7,006 nt of DNA from BM707 sp041592975 (GTDB lineage: Bacteria > Desulfobacterota > Desulfuromonadia > Desulfuromonadales > UBA2294). Location: the NCBI GenBank assembly GCA_041592975.1, contig JBFHOZ010000123.1, forward strand, positions 1 to 7,006, in the 5' to 3' direction. Each line of letters opens with the position of its first letter. The first letter of the stretch is position 1. A program made the position numbers and the translations under genes. The notes beneath the pieces were generated by a model. The model saw nothing but the letters and a program-made list of their open reading frames with translations. It had not been told where the DNA came from and made no database searches. Positions 1-6,006 of this stretch are shown here, in pieces.

Positions 1-204
1 GAGCACGCCGGCCTGGATGCGTCCGTGATCGCGCCCGTGACAATCGGCGCAGCCGACGGCCGCCTTCTGGTGGGCCGACGCCTCCCACTGGCGGACCGCG
101 GCCGGGGTCTCGCTGCGGTGGCACGGGAGGCACTCATCCTCGGCGGCATATGAAGCACCCGCCAGGGAAAGGAGCAGTGCGATCAATACCGTGCGGCGCG
201 TCAT
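1..204 (-). CDS. Multihaem c-type cytochrome, N-terminal part (cut by window edge)
   Basis: This is the first 68 codons of a periplasmic cytochrome c; the rest lies beyond the left edge. The product starts MTRRTVLIALLLSLAGASYA, a clear Sec signal peptide, with cleavage likely near residues 20-21. Two haem c attachment motifs follow within 35 residues: CLPCH (25-29) and CADCH (52-56). His45 and His60 are possible distal haem ligands. The pattern CxxCH, then W-x-x-S-x-H, then CxDCH is typical of the start of multihaem cytochromes of the hydroxylamine-oxidoreductase/octahaem and c554-like groups, but the total haem number cannot be known here. Its ATG overlaps the TGA of the upstream lipoprotein gene (ATGA), with a G-rich stretch (GGGGGCG) just upstream, so the two are almost certainly translationally coupled. 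A periplasmic electron-transfer or reductase role is certain only at the family level. Confidence 0.85.
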   Translation of the reverse strand, partial: MTRRTVLIALLLSLAGASYAAEDECLPCHRSETPAAVRQWEASAHQKAAVGCADCHGRDHGRIQAGVL

Positions 205-1346
205 TTCGCCCCCGCCGGCCGCGAGTGTCTGAGATAATCCTGGGGGGTAATCAGCCCCTCGCTGCGCCAACGGCGCAGCTCGAGCAGCCGGGGCGTGACC
301 ATCGGCCTGGAAACCGGGGCGTCAATCAGCCCGCTGACCAGGTAGAGCCCGCCGGGGGATGTGAACAGCAGGTGCGAACCGTCGGGGCTGAAGGCCGCCC
401 GGCCGGGGCTGGGGAGCGTGAAAAGCGCGCGGCGGTCCTGCAGCAGCGTCTCGTCGATCAGCATGATGCCGCCCCCGGGGGAGATCTCCAGTGAAAGGCC
501 GGCCCGGTAGGTCTCGTAGGCGTCCGTCCCCCAGATCGAGCGCTTGATCGACTGGTATTGTCCGTCGCTGAAAAAAACCGTGTCCCCGTTCCCCAGGTAC
601 CGGCCGCCGGAAGAGCCGAACGACAGCTCGGCGATGACCTTTTCCCGGCCGCTGGCGAGATTCCTTGCGACGAGGGTGTAGCGGATCGGGGCATTCGGCG
701 GCGTCATCAGGCGGGTGTAGAGAATTTCATCGCGATAGGGAGAAACCTGCAGGTGAACGGATTCGTATATCGACGTGCCCAGCGCCGCGAGGGTTTGCCG
801 GAGCGGCGACGTGTCGACCAGGGACTCTGACGTCGGCTCCTCGTTCTGCCGCCAACGGTAAAGACGCACCGAGTAATTGCCGCCGAAACTGAACTCCCGC
901 AGCTGAACGGCGGCCATCAGCAGTTCGTCGTCGCTGATCCATCCCAGATCCATGACCGAGCCCGCGACCGCGAGTTCGGCGAGGCTGGTTCCGTCATCGC
1001 CGAAGATTCTGACCACCGACCGGTCGGCCGAGGCGCTGGAGGCGGCAAGCAGCGACCCGGTCGGCGACCAGCTCAGCGCCGACGGAGACGCGGCGTGAAC
1101 CGTGCGGGACTCCCCCCCGGCCAGGCCGAACTGAAGCCCCCGGGAAGCCGCGGCATAGCGCGCGCCGTCGGGGTTCCAGGCCAGTGGTCCGTCGATTTTG
1201 GCCGCACCGATCCGCTGAATCTGCAGCCCGGCCGGCACGTCAACGACCGGAACCGTCGGGGCGCAGGACGCCAGCAGGCTGACAGCCAGCCAGGCGACCA
1301 GAGGGATGCGCAGTAAAGATGTGACGCTTTTGTACATGACGGTCAT
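201..1346 (-). CDS. Beta-propeller (WD40/TolB-like) lipoprotein with SHOCT-like tail
   Basis: Exported lipoprotein of 381 residues. A hydrophobic N-terminus ends in the lipobox LASC, making Cys28 the lipidation site. The body shows repeated beta-propeller signatures of the form (hydrophobic)-x-[WF]-x-P-[DT]-G, most clearly LAWNPDG (about 55-61), LSWSPTG (91-97) and AAFSPDG (317-323), with weaker ones near 199-205 and 286-292. This suggests a six- or seven-bladed propeller used as a protein-binding platform. The last about 25 residues (RLLELRRWRSEGLITPQDYL, 353-372) resemble a SHOCT motif. No convincing Shine-Dalgarno sequence precedes either the first ATG or the alternative ATG at 1337, which would give a more typical 25-residue signal peptide. 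The gene follows the Crp/Fnr gene by 50 bases and overlaps the cytochrome gene, so it may anchor or assist that cytochrome. I recognise the fold but not a specific function. Confidence 0.82.
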   Translation of the reverse strand: MTVMYKSVTSLLRIPLVAWLAVSLLASCAPTVPVVDVPAGLQIQRIGAAKIDGPLAWNPDGARYAAASRGLQFGLAGGESRTVHAASPSALSWSPTGSLLAASSASADRSVVRIFGDDGTSLAELAVAGSVMDLGWISDDELLMAAVQLREFSFGGNYSVRLYRWRQNEEPTSESLVDTSPLRQTLAALGTSIYESVHLQVSPYRDEILYTRLMTPPNAPIRYTLVARNLASGREKVIAELSFGSSGGRYLGNGDTVFFSDGQYQSIKRSIWGTDAYETYRAGLSLEISPGGGIMLIDETLLQDRRALFTLPSPGRAAFSPDGSHLLFTSPGGLYLVSGLIDAPVSRPMVTPRLLELRRWRSEGLITPQDYLRHSRPAGAK

Positions 1347-1367
1347 TGTGCCAGCTGACAGTCGATG

Positions 1368-1391
1368 ATTCCTTGACCGAAGTCAAGAAAT
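1368..1391 (-). other. Intercistronic RNA hairpin with UUCG tetraloop, no U-tract
   Basis: On the transcribed (minus) strand the arms ATTTCTTGAC and GTCAAGGAAT pair over ten positions with one U-G wobble, around the loop TTCG closed by C-G, the unusually stable cUUCGg tetraloop. It starts 5 bases after the stop codon of the Crp/Fnr gene. The following bases (CATCGACTG) are not a T-run, so it is not a standard intrinsic terminator. It could protect the upstream mRNA's 3' end, set unequal expression of the two genes, or be a by-product of the DNA palindrome annotated separately here. Confidence 0.55.
1373..1386. promoter_or_regulatory. FNR-box-like palindrome TTGAC-N4-GTCAA
   Basis: The sequence TTGACCGAAGTCAA is a perfect inverted repeat with the 5-4-5 geometry of FNR/DNR operators (consensus TTGAT-N4-ATCAA); symmetry extends to C/G at 1372 and 1387. 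It lies in the gap between the Crp/Fnr gene and the lipoprotein-cytochrome genes. The regulator encoded next door carries the E-x-x-S-R recognition helix that reads TTGA half-sites, so autogenous or downstream control is plausible. The centre is 33 bases before the annotated ATG. In a class II promoter the -10 element would fall near 1345-1350, where CACAAT (4 of 6) is found, leaving almost no leader before the alternative ATG at 1337. A repressor role is equally possible. Confidence 0.45.
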
Positions 1392-1396
1392 GACGG

Positions 1397-2074
1397 CTAG
1401 CGCTCCTTGGTGCTCGCGGAAAGGTCTTCGAGGCTGTCGCGGTCGAGGATCGCTATTTCCTTCCCCTTCACCCTGATCAGCCCCTCGTCGGAAAGCTTGC
1501 GAAATGTGCGCGACAGGGTCTCGCTGACCGTGCCCAGGTTCGAGGCGAGCTGTCCCTTCGGAATCGGCAGAACGACGAGGTCTTCCTCATCGCCGGCCAT
1601 ATCGAGAAGATAGCGGGCCAGCCGCGCCGGAACATCCTGGAAGGTGAGCTGTTCGACCTGGCTGGCGAACTGCCTCAGAAACCGCGACAGACCGCCGATC
1701 ATGTTGATGGCGATGCCGGATCGCGAATGCAGCAGGTCGAGAAAATCCCTTTTCGGGAAGAACAGCAGCCGCGAGGGCTGCAGCGGCTCGGCGTAGGCAG
1801 GGTAGTGGCCGTCGCCGAAGATCGCCGCCTCGGCGAAGGAGGTGCCGGAGTGGACGATGTGCAGGATCCGTTCCTTGCCGTCGGGCGAGAGCTTGTAGAC
1901 CTTCACCCGCCCTTCCGCCAGAACGTAGAATCCGGCGGCGACGTCCCCTTCGGAAAAAAGGAGCTCCCCCTTCTCGCACTGTTTCGTCTTGACGACTTCG
2001 GCGATATGCTTCAGGTCATCATCGGTGATACCGGAAAACATCGGACACTTGAGCAGGTCTTCTTTCAATTGCAC
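1397..2074 (-). CDS. Crp/Fnr-family transcriptional regulator, DNR-like
   Basis: Cytoplasmic regulator of 225 residues, the normal family length. An N-terminal cyclic-nucleotide-binding-type beta-roll (about 10-125) is followed by a dimerisation helix (about 125-155) and a C-terminal Crp-type winged helix-turn-helix (about 165-215). The recognition helix has SETLSRTFRKL (184-194); E185, S188 and R189 match the E-x-x-S-R set with which FNR and DNR contact TTGA half-sites. The effector region FAEAAIFGDGHYPAYAE (80-96) lacks the Arg-Ser pair that binds cAMP phosphate in CRP and resembles the FAEAMMF segment of the NO-responsive DNR regulators. Only two cysteines (10 and 33) are present, too few for the four-Cys Fe-S cluster of FNR. 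The start is GTG; an in-frame TGA two codons upstream excludes a longer protein. The Shine-Dalgarno is weak. The gene follows the response regulator by 41 bases. An NO or redox signal is inference. Confidence 0.9.
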   Translation of the reverse strand: MQLKEDLLKCPMFSGITDDDLKHIAEVVKTKQCEKGELLFSEGDVAAGFYVLAEGRVKVYKLSPDGKERILHIVHSGTSFAEAAIFGDGHYPAYAEPLQPSRLLFFPKRDFLDLLHSRSGIAINMIGGLSRFLRQFASQVEQLTFQDVPARLARYLLDMAGDEEDLVVLPIPKGQLASNLGTVSETLSRTFRKLSDEGLIRVKGKEIAILDRDSLEDLSASTKER

Positions 2075-2115
2075 TGTTCACATCCATCGGCCGCGCCGGC
2101 CTCTAAGGGTTCATG

Positions 2116-2475
2116 TCAATTATCGATATAGTTGAGCAACTCGTTTATTCTGAAAGGTTTATACAGCACACTTATAGCGCCGGAGCGGCTCGCGGAAATG
2201 ACCTCGTCCGAGCCGCGTTCGCACCCGGTCATCAACAGGGCCCTGGTGTCCGGCGCCCTGCTCATGATGGCGGCGAGCGTCTCGACCCCCGACATCCCCG
2301 GCAGCTTGATATCCATCAGAACACAGCAGAAGCGGTTCTCCTCGAACAGGTCGAGCGCCTCCTCGCCGCTGACCGCGCGCGTGACGGCGAAGCCCTTGAT
2401 CTCCAGCAGCAGCCGGAGGCTCTCGGAAAAATCCCGGTCGTCCTCGACCAGCAGAAGGTGTCTGCGATCATCCAT
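2116..2475 (-). CDS. Single-domain response regulator (CheY-like receiver)
   Basis: A stand-alone receiver domain with no output domain. Numbered from the ATG at 2475 it has 119 residues. All hallmark residues are present: the acidic pair E-D-D (11-13), phosphoacceptor Asp55 in VLMDIKLPG, the switch Thr83 in LLMTG, and Lys106 in YKPF. It is the expected partner of the kinase upstream. An ATG at 2487 would add four residues (MVAG), but the ATG at 2475 has GGTGG five bases before it and is preferred; it overlaps the kinase stop by 8 bases, indicating translational coupling. With no DNA-binding or enzymatic domain it must act through another protein. The next gene, a Crp/Fnr regulator 41 bases on, is a candidate, as are other phosphorelay proteins elsewhere; nothing in the sequence settles this. 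Confidence 0.92.
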   Translation of the reverse strand: MDDRRHLLLVEDDRDFSESLRLLLEIKGFAVTRAVSGEEALDLFEENRFCCVLMDIKLPGMSGVETLAAIMSRAPDTRALLMTGCERGSDEVISASRSGAISVLYKPFRINELLNYIDN

Positions 2476-4726
2476 GCCGGCCACCATTCGTCGCCAGCGG
2501 CACCGTAAACGTCACCGTCGTCCCCTCCCCCGCCTCGCTTGACACAGAGATTTCGCCGCCATGATCCTCAACGATGTTCTTGACAATCGCCATTCCCAGG
2601 CCGACGCCGAACCCCTTGGTGCTGAACAGGGGCTCGAAGATCTTCTTCAGGTTCTCCGGGGAGATCCCCGAGCCGTTATCCGCGACGGACACCTCGACCA
2701 TGCTCTCCCGCACCTTCGTCGTCAGGTTGACGATTTTCCTACCGGCGTCGTAGTTCATGAACGAATGAAAGGCATTGGACATGATATTGATGATGACGCG
2801 CCGAATCAACTCCGAATCGAACGTCACCTCCCGGTCGCAACCGAGATTTTTGCGGATGACGACCCCCTCGGGAACGTCGAGTTCGAGGACAACCGACTGG
2901 AGCCAGTTGTCGAAGTTGTAGCTGGAGACGATCAGTTCGCGCTTCCGGGTAAAGTCGAGCATCTCGTTGATGATCCTGTCGCAACGGTCGATATTCCGTT
3001 GCGCCAGCTCCGCCAGTTTCCTGACATTGACCAGTTCCTCGCGGGCGAGCGACTCGTCAATGGTGTAGACCGCATTGCGGATCGTGCCGAGGGGGTTCCT
3101 GATTTCGTGACTGACGGTCGCCGCCAGCTGCCCCAGCGCCGCCAACCGCTCCTTCTGGACCAGCTCCGACTGGACATCGCGCAGCTGCGAGGTGCGCTCT
3201 TCGACGATCTCCTCGAGATGTTTCTGATACTTCTCGAGCTCGATCTCGGCCAGCTTGCGATCGGTAATGTCGCGGCCGACGCCGATGATCTCGAACACCT
3301 CCCCGTTTTCGTCCAGGACCGCCGAGTCGACCCAGGCAAACCACCGCCAGCCGTCCCGGGTCATTGCCCGCTGCTCGATATAGCAGGTGTGCGGCGCGAC
3401 GAACAGCTTCTCCATCTCCCTGGCGGTCGCCTCCTGGTCGTCCGGGTGAACCAGCGGCATGAAGGCATTCCCGAGCAGTTCGCCTTCCGACCTGCCGAAC
3501 ATTTCGCAGTACGTGGAGCTGACAAAGAGGAATCGCCCCTCGAGATCGACCTTGACCACCAGGTCGGTCTGGTTTTCAACCAGCAGACGGTACTTCTCCT
3601 CGTCGCGCGCCGCGGAAACATACAGGCTGCGGAGCTTGGCGACCATCGTGTTGATCGCCCGGGCGAGCGTCCCCACCTCGTCGCCGGTGAGAACCGGGAC
3701 ATCCAGGTCAAGTTCGCCGGCGGCGATGCGGCGCGACGTTTCGGCGATGGCGAGTATCGGTCCGGCGGTCTTCCGGGCCAGCAGGAAGATGGCGACCGCC
3801 AGCAGGAATGAGATGATCGAGCCGACGAAGCTGATGATCAGACCGAGAGACTTCGCCGGAGCCAGCGCTTCTTGCTCATGCATCTCCGCCATCAGCACCA
3901 GTTCGCGTTCGGCGATCCAGCGATAGTAGCCGACCACGGGGATCCCCTCGTAATTCAGATAACGGCCGTAGCCGCTCTCGCCGCTGACCGCCCTGTCGAT
4001 ACCCAGCGTGTGGACGCCGCGCGGAAATTCGGAGCGACCGAAGTGACGCCCGCTGACAAAATCGTTGTATTTGTCGACCAGGTAGGTCTCGCCGGTCTCG
4101 CCGAGGCCGGCATTCTCCAGGATGAGGCGCTCCATCCAGTCGAGGTTGAAGTGGACCGCCAGCACTCCGCGCCGCTCCCCCCTTTCGTTGATCAGCGGGG
4201 TCGCGACCGTCATGGTCGGTTCCTGGCTCTGGGGGGACGGATAGACGTTCTGGACGTAGGTCTGCTTCAAGCCCTCGGTAAAATAGAGGTCGTGGGGGCG
4301 ATAGGTGTCCTCGTGCTCGGGAATGGTCGAGAAGACCACCCGGCCGCCGTCGGCCGAAAGGATCGAAATCTCGCGGAAGTAGGGGTTTCTCTTGATGAAG
4401 GCGTTGCTGTTTTCCGACATGCGGAAATACGCCTCCCGGAAATATCTGTGGCTGCGCTCGCGGCTCAGGAGCTGCGCGGCATTGTCGCGGATTTCCGGAG
4501 ACTTGGCGAGGTAGACGATCTCCTGTCGCTGATCGCCGATCCAGCGGTTCAGCTCATTCTCCTTCAGCGTCACGGCAACCCTGAGACGCTCGTAGACCGA
4601 ATCGACAAGAACGTCCCGGGCACGGATGTAAGAGATGCTGCTGGCGGCGGCAACAGTCATCAGGGAAAGAAGCAGAAACCCGGTGACAAGCCGGGCAACC
4701 AGGGATTTGCGCAGGAGGGGCAGCAT
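2468..4726 (-). CDS. Membrane sensor histidine kinase (Cache-like, HAMP, PAS, HisKA, HATPase)
   Basis: Inner-membrane kinase. Residues are numbered from the GTG at 4729; the ATG chosen here is residue 2. A transmembrane helix (about 11-31) precedes a periplasmic region of about 260 residues (33-290) built like a double Cache sensor, then a second helix (about 295-318). HAMP (about 319-372, P-x-LAIAE and GDEVGTLARAIN) and PAS (about 377-492, ending VGRDITDRK) follow, then a coiled coil (about 492-528). The HisKA H-box is ATVSHEIRNPL with His541. The ATPase shows an N-box with N648 and N652, DNGSGI (684-689), F-box FEPLFST (698-704) and GFGVGLG (706-712). GGGGAG lies seven bases before the ATG. 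The start sits 2 bases past the binding-protein stop, and the 3' end overlaps the receiver gene, so the three are coupled. The Cache ligand cannot be read from sequence, and I do not see the canonical amino-acid-binding Cache motif. Confidence 0.94.
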   Translation of the reverse strand: MLPLLRKSLVARLVTGFLLLSLMTVAAASSISYIRARDVLVDSVYERLRVAVTLKENELNRWIGDQRQEIVYLAKSPEIRDNAAQLLSRERSHRYFREAYFRMSENSNAFIKRNPYFREISILSADGGRVVFSTIPEHEDTYRPHDLYFTEGLKQTYVQNVYPSPQSQEPTMTVATPLINERGERRGVLAVHFNLDWMERLILENAGLGETGETYLVDKYNDFVSGRHFGRSEFPRGVHTLGIDRAVSGESGYGRYLNYEGIPVVGYYRWIAERELVLMAEMHEQEALAPAKSLGLIISFVGSIISFLLAVAIFLLARKTAGPILAIAETSRRIAAGELDLDVPVLTGDEVGTLARAINTMVAKLRSLYVSAARDEEKYRLLVENQTDLVVKVDLEGRFLFVSSTYCEMFGRSEGELLGNAFMPLVHPDDQEATAREMEKLFVAPHTCYIEQRAMTRDGWRWFAWVDSAVLDENGEVFEIIGVGRDITDRKLAEIELEKYQKHLEEIVEERTSQLRDVQSELVQKERLAALGQLAATVSHEIRNPLGTIRNAVYTIDESLAREELVNVRKLAELAQRNIDRCDRIINEMLDFTRKRELIVSSYNFDNWLQSVVLELDVPEGVVIRKNLGCDREVTFDSELIRRVIINIMSNAFHSFMNYDAGRKIVNLTTKVRESMVEVSVADNGSGISPENLKKIFEPLFSTKGFGVGLGMAIVKNIVEDHGGEISVSSEAGEGTTVTFTVPLATNGGRHG

Positions 4727-4728
4727 CA

Positions 4729-5880
4729 CTATTCTCCCCAGTAGATGATCTTTTTCAGGGCCGCTTCTCCGCCGGCGAGGTGCAGGACGACGACACCCTT
4801 GACGGGATCACCGGAGTCGACGAAGTCAATCGTTCCGGAGACTCCGTCGTACTGCTTCATGGCCATCAGGGCGGCACCGATCGCATCGCTGTCCCGGCTT
4901 CCGGCGTGCCTGACAGCCGTGAACAGCATTTTCATGGCATCGTACGTCAGGGCGGAAACGGCGTTCGGATCTGCATCGAAGCGCCGCCGATACGCATCGA
5001 CAAAGCGGCCGGCTCCCTTGAAGTCGATCCCCGCCGACCAGTGCGTCGTCATGAACGAATCCGAGAAAAGGGGATTGCGGGAGAATTCGTTTTCGTCCCA
5101 GCCATCTGCCCCGAGCAGCCTGACATCCAGTCCCTGCGCCCGGACGGCATCCGCTTGCCGGAGGACGTCAACGCCGAACCCCGGAAGATAAAGAACGTCC
5201 GGTGCCGCTTTTTTTATCTGCAGCACGACCCGTTCGAGATCGCCGGTTTTCTGGACAAACGGCTGCCAGGAAACGATCTCGCCGCCGAGATCGGCATATG
5301 TCTTGCGGAAGACATCGGCGATCCCCGAACTGTAGGGGTCAGTCCGTTCGAAAAGGATGGCCGCCCGCCGCGAGCCGAGGTCCTGATAGGCGAAGCGCGC
5401 CATGACGCCCCCCTGTTGCTCGTCAATGAAGCTCATGCGGAAAACATAACGGCGATGGGCGGTCGTCCGCCTGTTGGTCGACATCGGGCTGATGAACGGA
5501 ACCCGCGCTTTTTCCGCAAACGCGCCGGCCGGGATCGCATCGACGCTGTAATTGAGCCCGACGATCGCCGCGGCATGGTCGCGGTTGGTCAGCTTGCGAA
5601 GTGCCGCTACGGCATTCTGCGGGCTGCTGGCAATCCCCTCGATGATCAGTTCGACAGGGACCGATCGATTACCGAGAGAGATTCCGCCGTTGGCATTGAC
5701 CTCATCCACCGCCATTGTGGCGGCATTGATCATCGGCACTCCGTTCGCCTCGAAATGCGCATCCTCGGTATAGGGGATCAGTCCGATCCGGAGTGAAGCG
5801 GATTCGCCGCTATCGCGGCTGCACGACAACAGGCAGATGAAGAGCATCCATATTGTCAGGAAGTGGATTATGGATTTCAT
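4729..5880 (-). CDS. Periplasmic ligand-binding lipoprotein, LivJ/amide-binding type (PBP type 1)
   Basis: ABC-type substrate-binding protein of 383 residues, numbered from the ATG at 5880. The signal peptide MKSIIHFLTIWMLFICLLSC ends in lipobox LLSC with Cys20 lipidated, so it is membrane-tethered in the periplasm. The mature part begins LRIGLIPYTEDA and continues with family-typical blocks: AATMAVDEVNANGGI (54-68), KARVPFISPMSTN (125-137), FERTDPYSSGIADVF (178-192), and RFDADPN with TYDAMK near the C-terminus. The length fits the branched-chain amino acid/amide/urea group. An in-frame ATG at 5913 would add 11 residues ahead of the signal peptide and is less likely; neither start has a good Shine-Dalgarno. 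No permease or ATPase genes are adjacent; the stop instead abuts the histidine kinase gene. I infer that it delivers a ligand to the kinase, in the manner of LuxP-LuxQ, rather than feeding a transporter. The ligand is unknown. Confidence 0.88.
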   Translation of the reverse strand: MKSIIHFLTIWMLFICLLSCSRDSGESASLRIGLIPYTEDAHFEANGVPMINAATMAVDEVNANGGISLGNRSVPVELIIEGIASSPQNAVAALRKLTNRDHAAAIVGLNYSVDAIPAGAFAEKARVPFISPMSTNRRTTAHRRYVFRMSFIDEQQGGVMARFAYQDLGSRRAAILFERTDPYSSGIADVFRKTYADLGGEIVSWQPFVQKTGDLERVVLQIKKAAPDVLYLPGFGVDVLRQADAVRAQGLDVRLLGADGWDENEFSRNPLFSDSFMTTHWSAGIDFKGAGRFVDAYRRRFDADPNAVSALTYDAMKMLFTAVRHAGSRDSDAIGAALMAMKQYDGVSGTIDFVDSGDPVKGVVVLHLAGGEAALKKIIYWGE

Positions 5881-5900
5881 AAAAAGTTGCTGCCGAAAAG

Positions 5901-5940
5901 TATTATCGGGCATGTTAACACAGTTTTTGCCCCGACAATA
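5901..5940. promoter_or_regulatory. Inverted repeat upstream of the binding-protein gene
   Basis: TATTATCGGG (5901-5910) and CCCGACAATA (5931-5940) are inverted copies matching at nine of ten positions, with centres 30 bases apart, about three helical turns. The palindrome TGTTAACA sits between them at about 5913-5920. Read on the minus strand, the left arm contains GATAAT (5902-5907), a possible -10 element ending 21 bases before the preferred start codon, but I find no good -35 at normal spacing. If transcribed, the arms can also form an RNA stem of about 12 pairs with one bulged G that would bury the alternative ATG at 5913. Operator, leader structure and chance are all still open. Confidence 0.35.
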
Positions 5941-5947
5941 TATTTAC

Positions 5948-5975
5948 AAAAAAACCGCACCTCTGGCAGGTGCGG
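5948..5975 (-). terminator. Intrinsic terminator after the rhodanese gene
   Basis: On the minus strand CCGCACCT pairs perfectly with AGGTGCGG over 8 GC-rich base pairs around a 5-base loop, followed at once by seven T residues. It begins 31 bases after the rhodanese stop codon and separates that gene from the sensory cassette downstream. Confidence 0.9.
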
Positions 5976-6006
5976 CAATGGACTTGGCGCGACGAATCGA
6001 TTCAAT

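Noticed and set aside
1368..1391. Intrinsic terminator between the Crp/Fnr and lipoprotein genes
   Set aside because: The stem and UUCG loop are good, but no T-run follows on either strand, so ordinary intrinsic termination is not supported.
2084..2103. GC-rich self-complementary stretch (GGCCGCGCCGGCC) between the receiver and Crp/Fnr genes
   Set aside because: Arms are only about four bases, no T-run follows, and such runs are expected by chance at this base composition.
2126..2137. Palindrome AGTTGAGCAACT near the end of the receiver gene
   Set aside because: Short and inside coding sequence; arms of five bases are expected by chance, and no promoter context is visible.
2561..3811. Long open frame of 416 codons on the plus strand, antisense to the kinase gene
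   Set aside because: It lies wholly inside a kinase gene with complete motifs on the other strand. Its product has no recognisable domain and is typical of high-GC antisense frames.
3872..4744. Open frame of 290 codons on the plus strand, antisense to the kinase sensor region
   Set aside because: Same reason: a shadow of the Cache/transmembrane coding region, with low-complexity, domain-free translation.
4780..5796. Open frame of 338 codons on the plus strand, antisense to the binding-protein gene
   Set aside because: The minus-strand gene has a signal peptide, lipobox and family blocks; the antisense product has none.
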